This document shows, in pieces, positions 26,401 to 33,601 of a DNA stretch of 64,000 nt. How positions within the stretch are numbered: position 1 is the first letter of the stretch; every line of letters starts with the position of its first letter. The notes under the pieces are model-generated. The model did not search any database, had not been told where the DNA came from, and worked only from the letters and a program-made list of their open reading frames with translations. A program made the translations under genes and the position numbers. The stretch is from Diadema setosum (lineage: Eukaryota; Echinodermata; Echinoidea; Diadematoida; Diadematidae), in NCBI RefSeq assembly GCF_964275005.1, contig NC_092706.1, positions 23,343,187-23,407,186 of the forward strand, written 5' to 3'.

Positions 26401-26695
26401 AGGGGGGACGTACTTGAGAAAGAAGAAAGTGAACAAGGCATGTGACATCAAATATACCAAGGGGTGAATTGACTTACAAAGTATTTAGCATGTAATAAGA
26501 AAGTATAATAGGTCAGAGGAACTCATCGGGCTTATACGTTTCACGGGTTGTAATTCTCACGTCTGTATCAATAGTGTATGGAAATTGTTAAGGATTCTTT
26601 GACTTACCGCAGGAAATTCTGAAAAGCAGTGAGTTGATGACCAAGATAGCAGCCAGCTTTGTCGGGTGTAATGCCGTGATCATTTTTGCCAACAT
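2596..26695 (-). CDS. SMB-SRCR-SMB single-pass membrane receptor, seven-exon model
   Basis: Spliced model on the minus strand: 26695-26608, 14407-14270, 13197-12952, 11561-11475, 10292-10173, 3815-3740, 2968-2596. The total is 1128 nt, 375 residues plus stop, with every junction GT-AG. The five ectodomain junctions are all phase 1, so modules can be shuffled without frameshift. Order: signal peptide, somatomedin B domain with nine Cys, one SRCR domain with six Cys (group A pattern), somatomedin B domain with eight Cys, one transmembrane helix, and a 124-residue tail with several tyrosines. SRCR receptors in echinoderms are a large, immune-associated family, and somatomedin B domains mediate protein binding. 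A cell-surface recognition role is inferred, not shown. Introns are packed with transposons. Unfound exons, alternative splicing and use of the decayed SMB exons remain possible. I do not recognise a named orthologue. Confidence 0.7.
2969..3739 (-). other. Intron, tail side
   Basis: Separates the transmembrane and tail exons. It holds a poly-A run (about 3511-3531) and otherwise nothing recognisable. Confidence 0.6.
3740..3815 (-). CDS. Receptor exon: transmembrane helix
   Basis: Acceptor catccacag starts a 76 nt exon in phase 1. It encodes EFVGPVIGAAGALLLIILFG followed by SIAYKR, a clear single-pass helix of about 22 hydrophobic residues with a Gly/Ala-rich first half and a basic stop-transfer end. 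The donor AG|GTATCT is in phase 2 and joins perfectly to the tail exon, completing an Arg codon. Confidence 0.8.
3816..5299 (-). other. Intron, first part
   Basis: Part of the 6.4 kb intron upstream of the membrane exon. A Ser/Thr-rich minus-strand frame at 4110-4370 has no matching splice sites. An ATC/ATT microsatellite lies at about 4722-4768. No exon is supported. Confidence 0.5.
5300..5478. mobile_element. Foldback MITE with GGGGGGCGTTTCATCAA ends
   Basis: About 180 bp, almost entirely palindromic: the left end GGGGGGCGTTTCATCAAC and right end GTTGATGAAACGCCCCCC are inverted, and the inner arms share atcagccaatcagac. The last 90 bases of the window (from about 63912) carry a diverged partial copy. 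Non-coding; open frames across it are arm translations. Confidence 0.75.
5885..6140. mobile_element. Foldback element, about 255 bp
   Basis: Arms at about 5886-5960 and 6050-6138 are inverted copies (for example gtgttggtcgac against gttgaccaacac, and ggaagcaaattttgtt at the ends). A GTCAGT-type short repeat fills the centre. Non-coding. No clear target duplication was found. Confidence 0.55.
6141..7712 (-). other. Intron with CA microsatellite
   Basis: Holds a CA/GA-type microsatellite at about 6622-6680 and short inverted motifs near 7205-7235 (agagaatcat / atgattctct). No exon supported. Confidence 0.5.
7721..10108. mobile_element. hAT-like non-autonomous element with A/B tandem array
   Basis: A 2388 bp element flanked by the perfect 8-bp duplication GTTCAGTG (7713-7720 and 10109-10116). 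Terminal inverted repeats begin CAGTGGCGTATCTAGGG at both ends. The inside is an array. A units (about 200 bp, containing gagcagcggctgcaatttc) start near 8108, 8322, 8520, 8985 and 9465, and B units (about 240 bp, containing tttgttgatataaatcg) near 8753, 9226 and 9710. B units carry GCTCGCTCGCTGCGCTCGCT. Long poly-G runs occur. An 8-bp target and CAGTGGCG ends are typical of hAT elements. No transposase is present. Confidence 0.85.
10173..10292 (-). CDS. Receptor exon: somatomedin B domain 2
   Basis: Acceptor tttaaacgcag after a CT-rich tract and donor A|GTATGT enclose 120 nt in phase 1-1, 40 residues. The pattern DTCYGRCG, SCNCSDTC, then DCCIDYKKQC has exactly the eight somatomedin B cysteines. 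If spliced straight to the membrane exon it sits beside the membrane, with almost no stalk. A hAT-like element ends only 65 bp downstream at 10108, within the next intron. Confidence 0.85.
10293..11474 (-). other. Intron between SRCR and second SMB exon
   Basis: AT-rich with T runs (about 10743-10764, 11299-11310, 11370-11382). No exon, RNA gene or element recognised. Confidence 0.5.
11475..11561 (-). CDS. Receptor exon: SRCR domain, C-terminal part
   Basis: Acceptor cttaaag and donor A|GTAAGT enclose 87 nt in phase 1-1. Joined to the previous exon it restores the C-x9-C spacing typical of SRCR domains (CEAG, then GTPLSNC), then SEC and AGVIC, giving Cys 4 to 6. A TTAA element lies only about 80 bp upstream in the intron (11645-12016), close to the branch region, without disturbing the splice site. 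Confidence 0.8.
11645..12016. mobile_element. TTAA-target MITE family 2, copy 1
   Basis: Left end TTAA|AGGGAT at 11641; right end ATCCTT near 12016, where the TTAA is degenerate. Related copies are at 27655-28038, about 34930-35306 and 41474-41847, sharing tcatcaaataaa, ggtttctcattatctc and a terminal CCCTTTAA. The two halves are loosely inverted. Non-coding. Confidence 0.7.
12022..12951 (-). other. Intron inside the SRCR domain
   Basis: Contains an AT/ATTT-rich patch (about 12083-12125). Nothing else recognised; the short open frames lack coding character. Confidence 0.5.
12952..13197 (-). CDS. Receptor exon: SRCR domain, N-terminal part
   Basis: Acceptor cgccag and donor G|GTAAGT enclose 246 nt in phase 1-1, 82 residues. 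It opens with IRIQKVG (the usual V-R-L strand), then FGYLCSSRDWTVIEAGAACS, the SRCR equivalent of the W-G-x-V-C / A-x-x-x-C / L-G-Y block, and ends at PFLTSYATCEAG. Cys 1, 2 and 3 of the domain are here. Group-A SRCR domains are known to be split over exons, unlike most group-B domains, and this split agrees with the six-Cys count. Confidence 0.8.
13198..14269 (-). other. Intron between SMB 1 and SRCR exons
   Basis: No element or exon recognised. Confidence 0.5.
14270..14407 (-). CDS. Receptor exon: somatomedin B domain 1
   Basis: Acceptor aacatag and donor G|GTATGT enclose 138 nt, phase 1 at both ends, 46 residues. The pattern HEDSCLGRCGNY, then QCQCNNKC, then CGDCCPDFLEKC is the somatomedin B signature. 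The eight canonical Cys are present, and a ninth lies in the loop between the fifth Cys and the CC pair. The unpaired Cys could form an intermolecular disulfide; that is inference. Two decayed copies of this exon occur upstream in the gene. Confidence 0.8.
14665..14793 (-). pseudogene. Decayed somatomedin B exon
   Basis: Minus-strand sequence after the acceptor-like ccacatag resembles the intact SMB exon 270-390 bp away: THREGHEA aligns with RGGHEDS, and further on a different frame gives FKCNDNC, matching the QCQCNNKC block. The first Cys residues are lost and the frame shifts between the two blocks, so it cannot encode a domain. It is best read as a tandem exon duplicate that has degenerated. 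Confidence 0.55.
15011..15071 (-). CDS. Possible 61-nt linker exon (uncertain)
   Basis: Acceptor cttcatgtag and donor T|GTAAGT flank a short open stretch reading VPSYFSLYNPYFDFDQLSLL. The splice sites are good, but the phase runs 0 to 1 and does not fit exon 1, which ends in phase 1, unless another exon intervenes. It could be an alternative exon or chance. Confidence 0.2.
15072..16008. other. Intron sequence, nothing recognised
   Basis: A poly-G run at about 15717-15729 is the only notable feature. Confidence 0.5.
16009..16826. mobile_element. Long-armed foldback element
   Basis: The left end TGTTACAAAAAACATTTCCC and right end GGGAAATGTTTTT...GTAACA are inverted. The inversion continues inward over more than 200 bp, for example aaccctctgtacaaa (about 16206) against tttgtacagagggtt (about 16612), and gtacacttttgttggaggc against cctccaacgaaatagtacac. 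About 820 bp, non-coding. No convincing target duplication was identified. Confidence 0.65.
17799..21720. mobile_element. hAT-like satellite-bearing element, copy 1
   Basis: A 3922 bp element with the perfect 8-bp duplication GTGTCGTC (17791-17798 and 21721-21728) and inverted ends CAACGGCGTAAATCC / GGATTTACGCCCATG. The left part has long G and T runs. The centre is the 163-bp array. The right part, from about 20817, is unique sequence ending in C-rich runs. It matches copy 2 at 54257-57545 over its length apart from array copy number. No transposase is present, so mobility must be supplied in trans. Confidence 0.88.
18600..20815. repeat. Tandem array, unit about 163 bp, roughly 13-14 copies
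   Basis: Each unit contains GCGAGCGAGC(G/A/GG)AGCGAGCGAGC, then aaaattttgacattttaca, aactgccgtttgtagctata, cgctttggaaattaaggggg and ggcagcaacatcaggagaat. Motif starts at 19015, 19178 and 19341 give the 163 bp period; some units are shortened. The open frames on both strands are translations of the array and not genes. Confidence 0.85.
21729..22949. other. Right part of the retroposon-like insertion
   Basis: About 1.2 kb without coding potential, ending at the A-rich tail. An AG run lies near 22684-22694. No match to other parts of the window was noticed. Confidence 0.45.
23240..23359 (-). pseudogene. Divergent or decayed somatomedin B exon
   Basis: After the acceptor gcattccag the minus strand reads in phase 1: ANTSRERRPSDESGGQGC, then ENSNNIAQ, GKCKDEC and a stop after EGLE. 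It aligns with the intact exon (HEDSCLGRCGNYNRQKQC), including the flanking intron aactaattaagattgatgtt against aactaattcagatttgttgt, but two conserved Cys are Gly and a stop replaces the CC segment. An in-phase donor CAAG|GTAAGT could allow use as a short linker exon instead. Confidence 0.5.
23419..23448 (+). repeat. AG microsatellite
   Basis: About 15 AG units, immediately upstream (on the minus strand) of the decayed SMB exon. Confidence 0.9.
23740..24320 (-). repeat. GGTCA-rich dispersed repeat, reverse copy
   Basis: Minus-strand GGTCAAAGGTCA-like half-site runs (for example tgacctttgaccattgacc at about 24162-24181) and a GTCC/GTCTG-rich stretch at about 24305-24338. Same family as 45086-46080, the 58201-58800 copy and the fragment at 29822-31145. 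Confidence 0.6.
24831..24919. repeat. Hairpin with 30-bp arms
   Basis: Arms cgtctgttgagaatgagaag plus ggcgttaag and their inverse cttaacgcccttatcattct plus caaccgacg flank a loop of about 28 bases. Probably a small foldback element or a solo terminus. Confidence 0.6.
24920..25438. other. Intronic sequence, nothing recognised
   Basis: No element or exon supported. AG-rich patch near 25275-25312. Confidence 0.45.
25439..26189. mobile_element. GTGTCACA-type TIR element, left-truncated copy
   Basis: Right end GCTTACCCGGAAAGTTGTGA then cacggcct matches the right terminus of the complete copy at 29981-31103. The left side begins inside the element at cgaagaacaatttttgc. GC-richer than its surroundings. 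Non-coding. Confidence 0.6.
26190..26607 (-). other. Intron 1, proximal part
   Basis: Holds an AG microsatellite at about 26360-26401; otherwise nothing recognised. Confidence 0.5.
26608..26695 (-). CDS. Receptor exon 1: signal peptide
   Basis: Minus-strand ATG at 26695 is the first Met after an in-frame TGA. It encodes 29 residues, MLAKMITALHPTKLAAILVI followed by NSLLFRISC, and then one base of a Gly codon before the donor G|GTAAGT. A second Met at residue 5 could also start. The basic N-part, hydrophobic stretch LAAILVINSLLF and small residues before a phase-1 junction fit a secretion signal. Phase 1 matches the next intact exon (14407). Assignment to this gene rests on strand, phase and position; the intron would be about 12 kb. 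Confidence 0.6.
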
Positions 26696-27428
26696 GGGGT
26701 CACTACTGTCCTGTAGTCAGACGATCCTACTGAGTGCTATCAGTGTATTATCAGGTACGCTAGTCAAACTGCTATCTCTATCAGAGTTTCTCCTCTGTAC
26801 GTGCGATGAACATCCTGATAACTCTGCATCGTGGCAGGAAGCGTACTTCCTTTCATTTCTAAGTTTATTTACTTTATTTTCTTTCTATGGTTGTTGTCGT
26901 TGCTGTTGATGTAATGATTCTGTCAATGCAAGGGGGAAAACCCTGCCAGGACAGAAAACCGATGGTGGCTAGCTATCTCACGTATATCCATATCTCAAAG
27001 TTTCCCAAAGTCGTCTTTCTTTCATTTTGGTTTGGTCAAAGATGAAAACAAAAAAGTTTATTTTGCATCAACCTATTTCACAGTTACAATACTATAGCCA
27101 TAATTATATACTTTTTGTGGGATTGGTTGCATTTGCTAAATTGATGAAAAATGCGATATCTTATGTGTACCAAAAAGAAAAAAGAAAAAAAAAAGGAGAA
27201 ACTATGATGACAACCCCACCCCATCTAAAGTTTGCATATTTTGTGTTTATGGCTTATTGGACTGTTTTGTGAGAACATGGGAAAGTTCTACTTGTTTGAG
27301 TGAGTTACTGTTTTTTTCCCAGCTCACTTTGAACATAGACACTGGGTCGAAGCAATATAGCTTTTCATCCTCATTTAAGAATCAGATTCATGTAGGTAAC
27401 AAAATAGCCATGATCTGCTGTTCAGTTT
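26696..27428. other. 5' region of the receptor gene
   Basis: Upstream of the minus-strand start codon. An in-frame TGA lies 24 bases upstream of the ATG. The promoter and any non-coding first exon are not identifiable by eye; a donor-like minus-strand AAC|GTAAGTATT near 31308 is only a possibility. Confidence 0.35.
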
Positions 27429-27432
27429 TTAA

Positions 27433-28172
27433 AGGTCCTGTTAACCTTTGGGAGCAGTGATTTAAAAATGTTCAAGACATCACATTTGATGCATATGTGT
27501 AGGTCTGTTGTGTATCCTACCATATTACATTTTTGCAATAAAACCTGAAATATAAGGAGATATCAGTATTTTTCTAATTAAACCACAACTGTTTAGTCTG
27601 GAAAATTTATTATTAAAACCTTTGTTCAAATTTTGTGTATTTAACAATACTTATAGGGATGGTATACAGTATTGCTGGAGATGAGAATTCGGCATTTAAC
27701 TTTTTGCGAGATACCAAGAAAAAATTTATGAAATAGTACAGAGCATACCATTTGAAGACTAATTCAAAGTTTATTTGATGAAAATCGGGTTAGGGATGAC
27801 TGGAACATCCAAAAATAAAGTAAAACAAAACGAACGTAATAAAAGGTGGGTCCCACACTTTATCAGAATCGCCCTGTTTTGGATATCTCAGCCATTTCAA
27901 AAACAATTTTCATCAAATAAATGTTGAATTCCTCATGGAATCACATGCTCTTTCATATTTCATAAGAGGTTTCTCATTATCTCACCAAAAATTGTTAGAG
28001 ACTGGAAATTAGGTCTCAACCAAAACTAGACGATCCCTTTAACATCGATTATATGGATTCATTTTTTTTTTTTTTTACAGTGGTTGTTTCTATCCCTAAC
28101 TCACATTTTAAAACTATTATAAAGCACTAATACTGGGTTTTTGTTTCTTCTGCAAAATGGTAAATTATGCCT
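27433..28172. mobile_element. R1 element, copy 2, with nested MITE
   Basis: Bounded by TTAA at 27429-27432 and 28173-28176; left end AGGTCCTG, right end ATGCCT. It is interrupted after aacaatactta by the family 2 MITE at 27655-28038. Rejoining the halves matches the uninterrupted copy at 1-271. Confidence 0.75.
27655..28038. mobile_element. TTAA-target MITE family 2, copy 2 (nested)
   Basis: A 384 bp element with AGGGAT / ATCCCT ends, flanked by TTAT (27651-27654) and TTAA (28039-28042), inserted in the R1 element. The uninterrupted R1 sequence aatacttaacatcg at the window start shows the empty site with a single TTAA. Confidence 0.8.
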
Positions 28173-28176
28173 TTAA

Positions 28177-29821
28177 CAGGACTAGTTCAGGCTTTGAATA
28201 ATATATTTTGGCTGTTGGACTTAAGTCTTTCTCATTAAGCACGTTAAGGACAAAATTTACTTCCTCATGTTTTATCGGTAAACACTCACAGCTCAGAATC
28301 ATGCTCTTCATATCAGATTTCAAAAGATAACACCAAAATCAAAAGTTTCTCTGCATCCACCCACATCTTCCACAAATATCATAAATAATGGAAACTGGAT
28401 TCTACGGAAATATCAGGATATCCCATTCCAAGTGTAGTATTTTTGCGCAATTCAGCACCTTAACAAGGAAGTACTGCCAGATGGAAACTTTACATTTTCA
28501 AGAGTATTTGCCTTCATTGAAGAAGATAAGGGGAATAAGTACTTTTCATTGAAAACCATCTTGTATATTATTTATTCTTTTTCCTTTTGGCCCTATACCG
28601 TTGTTTTATTGTGAAATCGTGACCTGCTGTACTTTTCCATCAGCAAAGCCGTATAGAAACAGAGCTTAATTATTCAATCCTTATGAAAACTTTATCAAAA
28701 TTTCTTCAGACTTCAGTGATATGTTTTTGAGCATTCACGGAAGTACTACCCTTGTTTGCTTATTAGTTTCAGAGAGACCCAGAGAATGCTCCCCCTCCCC
28801 CCGCTCTTGGAGGGGGTGGCCTGGACAAACATCCCCTATGAAATTGTGATTTTATTAATTCCAGTCTATTATGACGTTCGCATGCCAGTATGCGTTTAGC
28901 AACCTTGTGGAGTCAAGTTGGCATATCATAATAAGAGCAAGCCCTTTTTTTATCAAAACGCATTTACCATTTCGTGAAAGTATCGCTCCAATAAAATTTT
29001 GAGGCATACGGACAAATGATAATTTTTTTTTTAAATTTAGAATGAACTTTTCCAACCCAGCCCCCAATACCCTACCTTCGAAGCTGACGCGCTTTATGTG
29101 CGTTACTATACAATGTGTCTCCCAAAAATTACAATCAGATTTTCGCTTGATAACTTCCAACATGAACAAATTGTCCAAATGCTGTTTCAGGGTTTTAAAA
29201 TGTAACATCGTAACTATATTTTGCAGAAAATCCCTTTCATTTTGGTTAAGTGGTCACAGAGAAATGTGAATCATTGTGAAGCATGTCATAAAACTTGGAT
29301 GTTTTTGGATCTGCATAATTTATTTACTATGTGAACACAATAGACATAACCAGAACTTGGGGGGAAGGGATTCCTGACTTTACGCTACAAATATCCTCAT
29401 TTCTCTTTGACCTTGGAAGCAAACTGGATGGGTTTTTCTGGAAGTTGTTGGTAATAAGTCAGAGTTTCATACTCTAAAATTGTATTTGGATTGATTCGTT
29501 ATTTTCAATGGTATCATTGTGGAGAGTCCCGTTGTTTTTTTTTTTTTTTTGTTGTTGTTGTTGTTTTTTTTTTTTTTGGGGGGGGGGGGGGAGATACGGT
29601 ATAGGCGCTTCCGGATTCAGGGCTCTGTGAGTCGACCTCTTTCGTGCGCACGCACCACTGTTCAAAATGGCCCCGTTCTCATTCATTATCATAGCCTACG
29701 CATTAGGAATGGTGAGCGCTTACTCGATTACAAAAAAAAAAAAAGAACCTCTTGGATGTTTACTAAGTTCAACGAAGAACTCTTGAGCCATTACCATACA
29801 TTGGGGAAATAGTTGGGTTTT
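28177..29821. other. Intergenic, nothing recognised
   Basis: Intergenic between the two divergent genes. T/G low-complexity at about 29534-29591. No gene supported; open frames have no recognisable domain. Confidence 0.5.
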
Positions 29822-31145
29822 TGAAAATTTTAACTTCACTTTTCACACTTTTTCACTGGTCACATTTACCTACTTCATACAGCCAAAAGTTAGACTCAAA
29901 CGTATGTAGCCTACATCCATACGCCAACAGTTCCAACATTTCTAAAGTTAAGCTGTCAACAAAAATGATTACGGATGGAAAGGTCGTGTCACACCTTTCC
30001 GGGCAAGCCTTGCATGCGACCTGCGAAGAACAATTTTTGCCACCCGGAAGTCCCCGCAGATGAGCGGCACCTGACAGTACCTAGCGCGTATCTCACCCTT
30101 AGTTACCTGTAATTGCGCAAGCAGGTCCGATTTACCCGCAGCCAAAAAAAAAAAAAAAAAAAAAAAAGGTCCTGTAACACCTTTCCGGGCAAAGTACGCG
30201 GGCTTGTTGCGTATGGGGATTTTCCAGCACGCAGGACATTTTTTGCGGGCGGACACGGATTTTAGGCGAGTTTCGCGTGCGTCCTACATGCTGGATCCGT
30301 GCTACATACGTTCTACGCGCATTCCATGTGACCTGCTTGTCAGGCGCATGGGTGGCGAGTGAGGGCTGATAACTTGATGAGGGAATCCCTCTGAAGGAAT
30401 TTGATATGGCAGAACTCCCACAGAAAGCCATTATCTTGCATAGATGCATAGGTCCACGGGCAACCTACGTACTTCAAGCGGGTCAACTGCTGAAGTTGTG
30501 ACTTAGCTGCGGCAGCTACGGGCGTCCTACTGGTGTTCTGCGTGGGCCTCTGGGGGCAATCCCCGCGACTCACTCGGAAAAAAGTTTTGGTCATGCTCAA
30601 AACTTTGCTGCGGGTAAATCGGACTTGTGTGCGCACCTCCGGGCAATTACGGGTGAGATACGTGCTAGGTACTGTCAGGTGCGAGCCAACTGTAGAGAGC
30701 TCCGGAATGGCAAATTAGTTTCCCGCAAGTCAAGCCGCAAAACTTCCGAAGATACGGTATGACAAGGCCTTGGGCATGCTCAAAACTTGTTCCGGGTGAG
30801 TCACAGGGGTTTGTCCGCAGAGGTACACGCGCTTTCTGGCAGCACGTCGCAGGCAACTCCAAAACAGGTACTTCACATTACCCGTAAGTCGCTCGTAACA
30901 GAAAACGGATCGATTTCAAAGCTCTTACGCAGGTCACACGGAATACACGCAAGTAGAAGGTAAGTAGCACGCGTCTAGCAGGTAAGACATAAGTGCGAAT
31001 CTCGCAAACATTCTTGTCCGCCCGCAGAAAATTCTCCTGCGTTCTGGAAAATCCGTTATCGCAACAAGCCTGCGTAGCTTGCCCGGAAGGTGTGACACGG
31101 CCTGAAGACTGGACGGACAACTCGGAAACCCAATGCCTCCATTCT
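29822..31145 (-). repeat. GGTCA-type dispersed repeat fragment, split by TIR element
   Basis: The segment 29880-29980 matches 24200-24300 (caacatttctaaagttaagc). After the TIR element the sequence resumes gactggacggacaactcgga...caatgcctcc, the GGAGGCATT terminus of this family read in reverse. The join gatggaa / gactgg reads through. Confidence 0.5.
29981..31103. mobile_element. GTGTCACA-type TIR element, complete copy
   Basis: A 1123 bp element with ends AGGTCGTGTCACACCTTTCC and its inverse GGAAGGTGTGACACGGCCT, flanked by GAA on both sides (a probable 3-bp duplication). Non-coding, GC-richer, with internal sub-repeats (ccgcagaaaattctcctgcg, gcaggtcacac). A 3-bp target would fit PIF/Harbinger or CACTA-type elements; the class is not certain. 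Confidence 0.65.
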
Positions 31146-31810
31146 GTGTATTATGAACACCTCTCCCTCCCCCAGACACACACACACACACACACACACA
31201 TCACACGAAGCAAAAACACGTGAAAGACACAAATAAATGAATAATTGTAATGACAAAAATAGTAAGTTTCATAACCCACATGAGGAACGGCACAGATCAA
31301 ATACTTACGTTCTGTAATCTCTCTCATTTATCAATATTCTGATTTGATTTTGATTTTGATTTATTGGTTCCTGCATTATATCACTGCTCGTGCAGATACA
31401 TACACATTATGTATTATACATTGTTGGTGCCATACATATATATACAGCAATATACACGATAAGTCCAACTCTCTCGTGATGTCGACAGTAAAATTAACGA
31501 GAGACTCTCATCTGAAGAACCCTCCCGTGAAGACGAACGCACACCACTGGTTCGACACTCTCGAATTATACAGGTCATAACTTCGACACTAAGCACACAA
31601 GGCCCACGAGACCGACAGATAGAGCCCCGTGATATAATGTCGAACTCGTGGGTCTTTTTTGTGCCTATACTGTCAAACTCGTGGGCCTTGTTTGCCTTGT
31701 GTCAAACTCACGGGCTACATGACTCATAGACTTTTTTAATGACGAACTCATGGACCTTACGACTCTTGGGTTTCGGTCTCGTGGGATGGGGGGGGGGGGA
31801 TGATATTACC
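31146..31810. other. Intergenic with CA microsatellite and short inverted motifs
   Basis: CA run at about 31172-31201. The 31460-31790 stretch contains repeated variants of aactcgtgggcc and its inverse ggcccacgag, suggesting a decayed foldback element. No gene. Confidence 0.45.
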
Positions 31811-32065
31811 TTTAACATATTATTATGTGAAAATCAAGTCGATGGAAAGAGTAATTTTCATGAGAAATGAATTTTTGTGGAATTTTTCTTTTATTTTCTT
31901 TATATTTTTGTCCACACATGACGTCATAAACTCTAGTAGTCTCCCTATCCAGTCATTACAAATTTAAAGAATTCATAACTTTTGTATCAATAGTCAAACT
32001 TCCCTCAAACTTTCACTGATGTGTTCTACTAATGTTGCTGCTTTCACTCCATCCACACTGTTTTT
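31811..32065. mobile_element. Partial copy of the 276-833 foldback MITE
   Basis: Matches the right half of the element at 276-833 (tttgtggaatttttctttta, ctcaaactttcactgatgtg, tgctgctttcactc). The right end is eroded. It lies about 250 bp upstream of the plus-strand start codon. Confidence 0.65.
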
Positions 32066-32264
32066 TGGCTTTTGTGAATTCGCGCGTGCTCCGAACTGGC
32101 GAGTGGAGAACTGACGCATTGATTATCCTCTCCGAAGTGCGCAGAGCGTTTCCAAATACATGATTTGCGGTTTAAAACTTTTGAGTGAGCATTTATCTGA
32201 AGGGTACGGTTAATGCCTAATAGCAAGCAATGCAATATTATAGCAATTTCCCCTTTGGATCAAC

Positions 32265-32315
32265 ATGAGAAAAACAACAGGTATGCCGAACGGTCGTCGC
32301 GATAACGCTCTCTAA
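32265..32315 (+). promoter_or_regulatory. uORF ending one base before the main ATG
   Basis: A 16-codon upstream ORF (MRKTTGMPNGRRDNAL, stop TAA at 32313-32315) terminates one base before the start codon at 32317. If both are on the mRNA, translation of the main frame would depend on leaky scanning or very short-distance reinitiation. Transcript structure is not known. Confidence 0.35.
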
Positions 32316-32316
32316 A

Positions 32317-32380
32317 ATGAAGTGTGGAGTGTTAGTATTCACAGTGACCTTGCACCTTCTTCCTCTCACAGTATCGACGG
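32317..32380 (+). CDS. First coding exon of a plus-strand secreted or membrane protein
   Basis: ATG at 32317 encodes MKCGVLVFTVTLHLLPLTVS followed by T and the first base of a Gly codon, then the strong donor G|GTAAGT. A short basic/polar start, a hydrophobic core and small residues at the end are typical of a cleaved signal peptide, and the phase-1 junction is usual before extracellular modules. The gene points away from the receptor gene, about 5.6 kb between starts. Downstream exons are not securely identified. A phase-compatible acceptor occurs at 37196 (see that entry). Read-through beyond 32380 enters a TTCA microsatellite and is not coding. Confidence 0.5.
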
Positions 32381-32426
32381 GTAAGTTGCAGTTATGCATG
32401 TTCACTAAATTGTGTTTCATGCCGCT

Positions 32427-32504
32427 CTTTCATTCATTCATTCATTCATTCATTCATTCATTCATTCATTCATTCATTCATTCATTCATTCATTCATTCA
32501 TTCA
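32427..32504 (+). repeat. TTCA microsatellite
   Basis: About 19 units of a 4-bp repeat just downstream of the signal-peptide exon; open in all frames, giving artificial FIHS repeats in translation. Confidence 0.95.
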
Positions 32505-32936
32505 TGTTTTAATTTCATTTTCAAACAATATGCATTGGTAATACAGATGTCAAAATGCTGGTATCTTGTAACATATAATGTAACAATCATATTCGGTAGA
32601 AATACATCTTGTTTCATTAAGGACTTGATGGAAATGAAAACTGAGAGCTTACAAAACTACAATAAATGTACCGAACAAGTTAATTAGTGCAAGTACCAGG
32701 TATACTGTTTTCATTACATCGATGGTAACTAGCAAGGCTCGGATAGATTTGTCCTCTCGATCGCCATTACAAGGGCGATTCTGAATTTTACTTCCTCTAC
32801 CCTCTACATAATTTCGGAAAATGTAACACTGAATTATTCAAATTCATAAAATCTTTATAAAGTGTCAAAAGATTCCCCAGAGAGACAATTACCGTTTTTT
32901 TTTTTTTTTTTTTGCCGAGTTTTTAAAGGTCCTGTT

Positions 32937-33239
32937 TACCTTTGGGAGCAGTGATTTACCAAATGTTCAAGATATCACATTTGATGCATATACATAGGTC
33001 TGTTTTACCACAAAACATCCTACCATATAAAAACCGTAACTGTAGGCGGTTTAGTCTGGAAGCATTTTTATTATCAATATTGTTCACATTTTGTATATTT
33101 ATCAATACTTAGCATCGATTTTATCAATTCAAAAATTTTCAGTTGTTGTTTCTATCGCTAAAATATATTTTAGAACTATTTTGAAGCACTAATGTTGGGT
33201 TTTTGTTTCATCTGCAAAATAAAATGGTAAATTCTGCCT
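32937..33239. mobile_element. R1 element, copy 3
   Basis: Left TTAA|AGGTCCTG at 32933 and right GCCT|TTAG at 33240; same internal sequence as copies 1 and 2 but shortened. Non-coding. Confidence 0.7.
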
Positions 33240-33243
33240 TTAG

Positions 33244-33601
33244 ATAAGCAGATAGATGGGACCAAAGGAAAATGGTGGAACAGAATTGGACTTATTCTTG
33301 CTTTTTTTTTCTTCAAAACTAACATAACATAAACAAGAGTCAGAAAAACCTTAAGATCAACGGGAATGAAATGAGATTGATTATGTTTTAGATCGTTGAG
33401 GTAGTACCATGTGATGTGAGCCGATATTAGTACGTATAGTTTCTACTTTCATAGGAGATGATTTGATCCGTTTGTTAGTTTTAGGTCAGAATACAACACT
33501 GTAAAGATTTTTTAAGTTGCACATGTAACAATGGGAGTATTGTTGCTTACCTATGCAATCGTCATGTGCATATTAGAAACGTTATATATATATACATATT
33601 A
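33244..33601. other. Intronic or intergenic, nothing recognised
   Basis: No exon or element recognised. Confidence 0.45.

Noticed and set aside
32381..32541. Continuation of the ORF starting at 32317 into FIHS repeats
   Set aside because: A strong splice donor at 32381 ends the exon; the rest is intron and a TTCA microsatellite.
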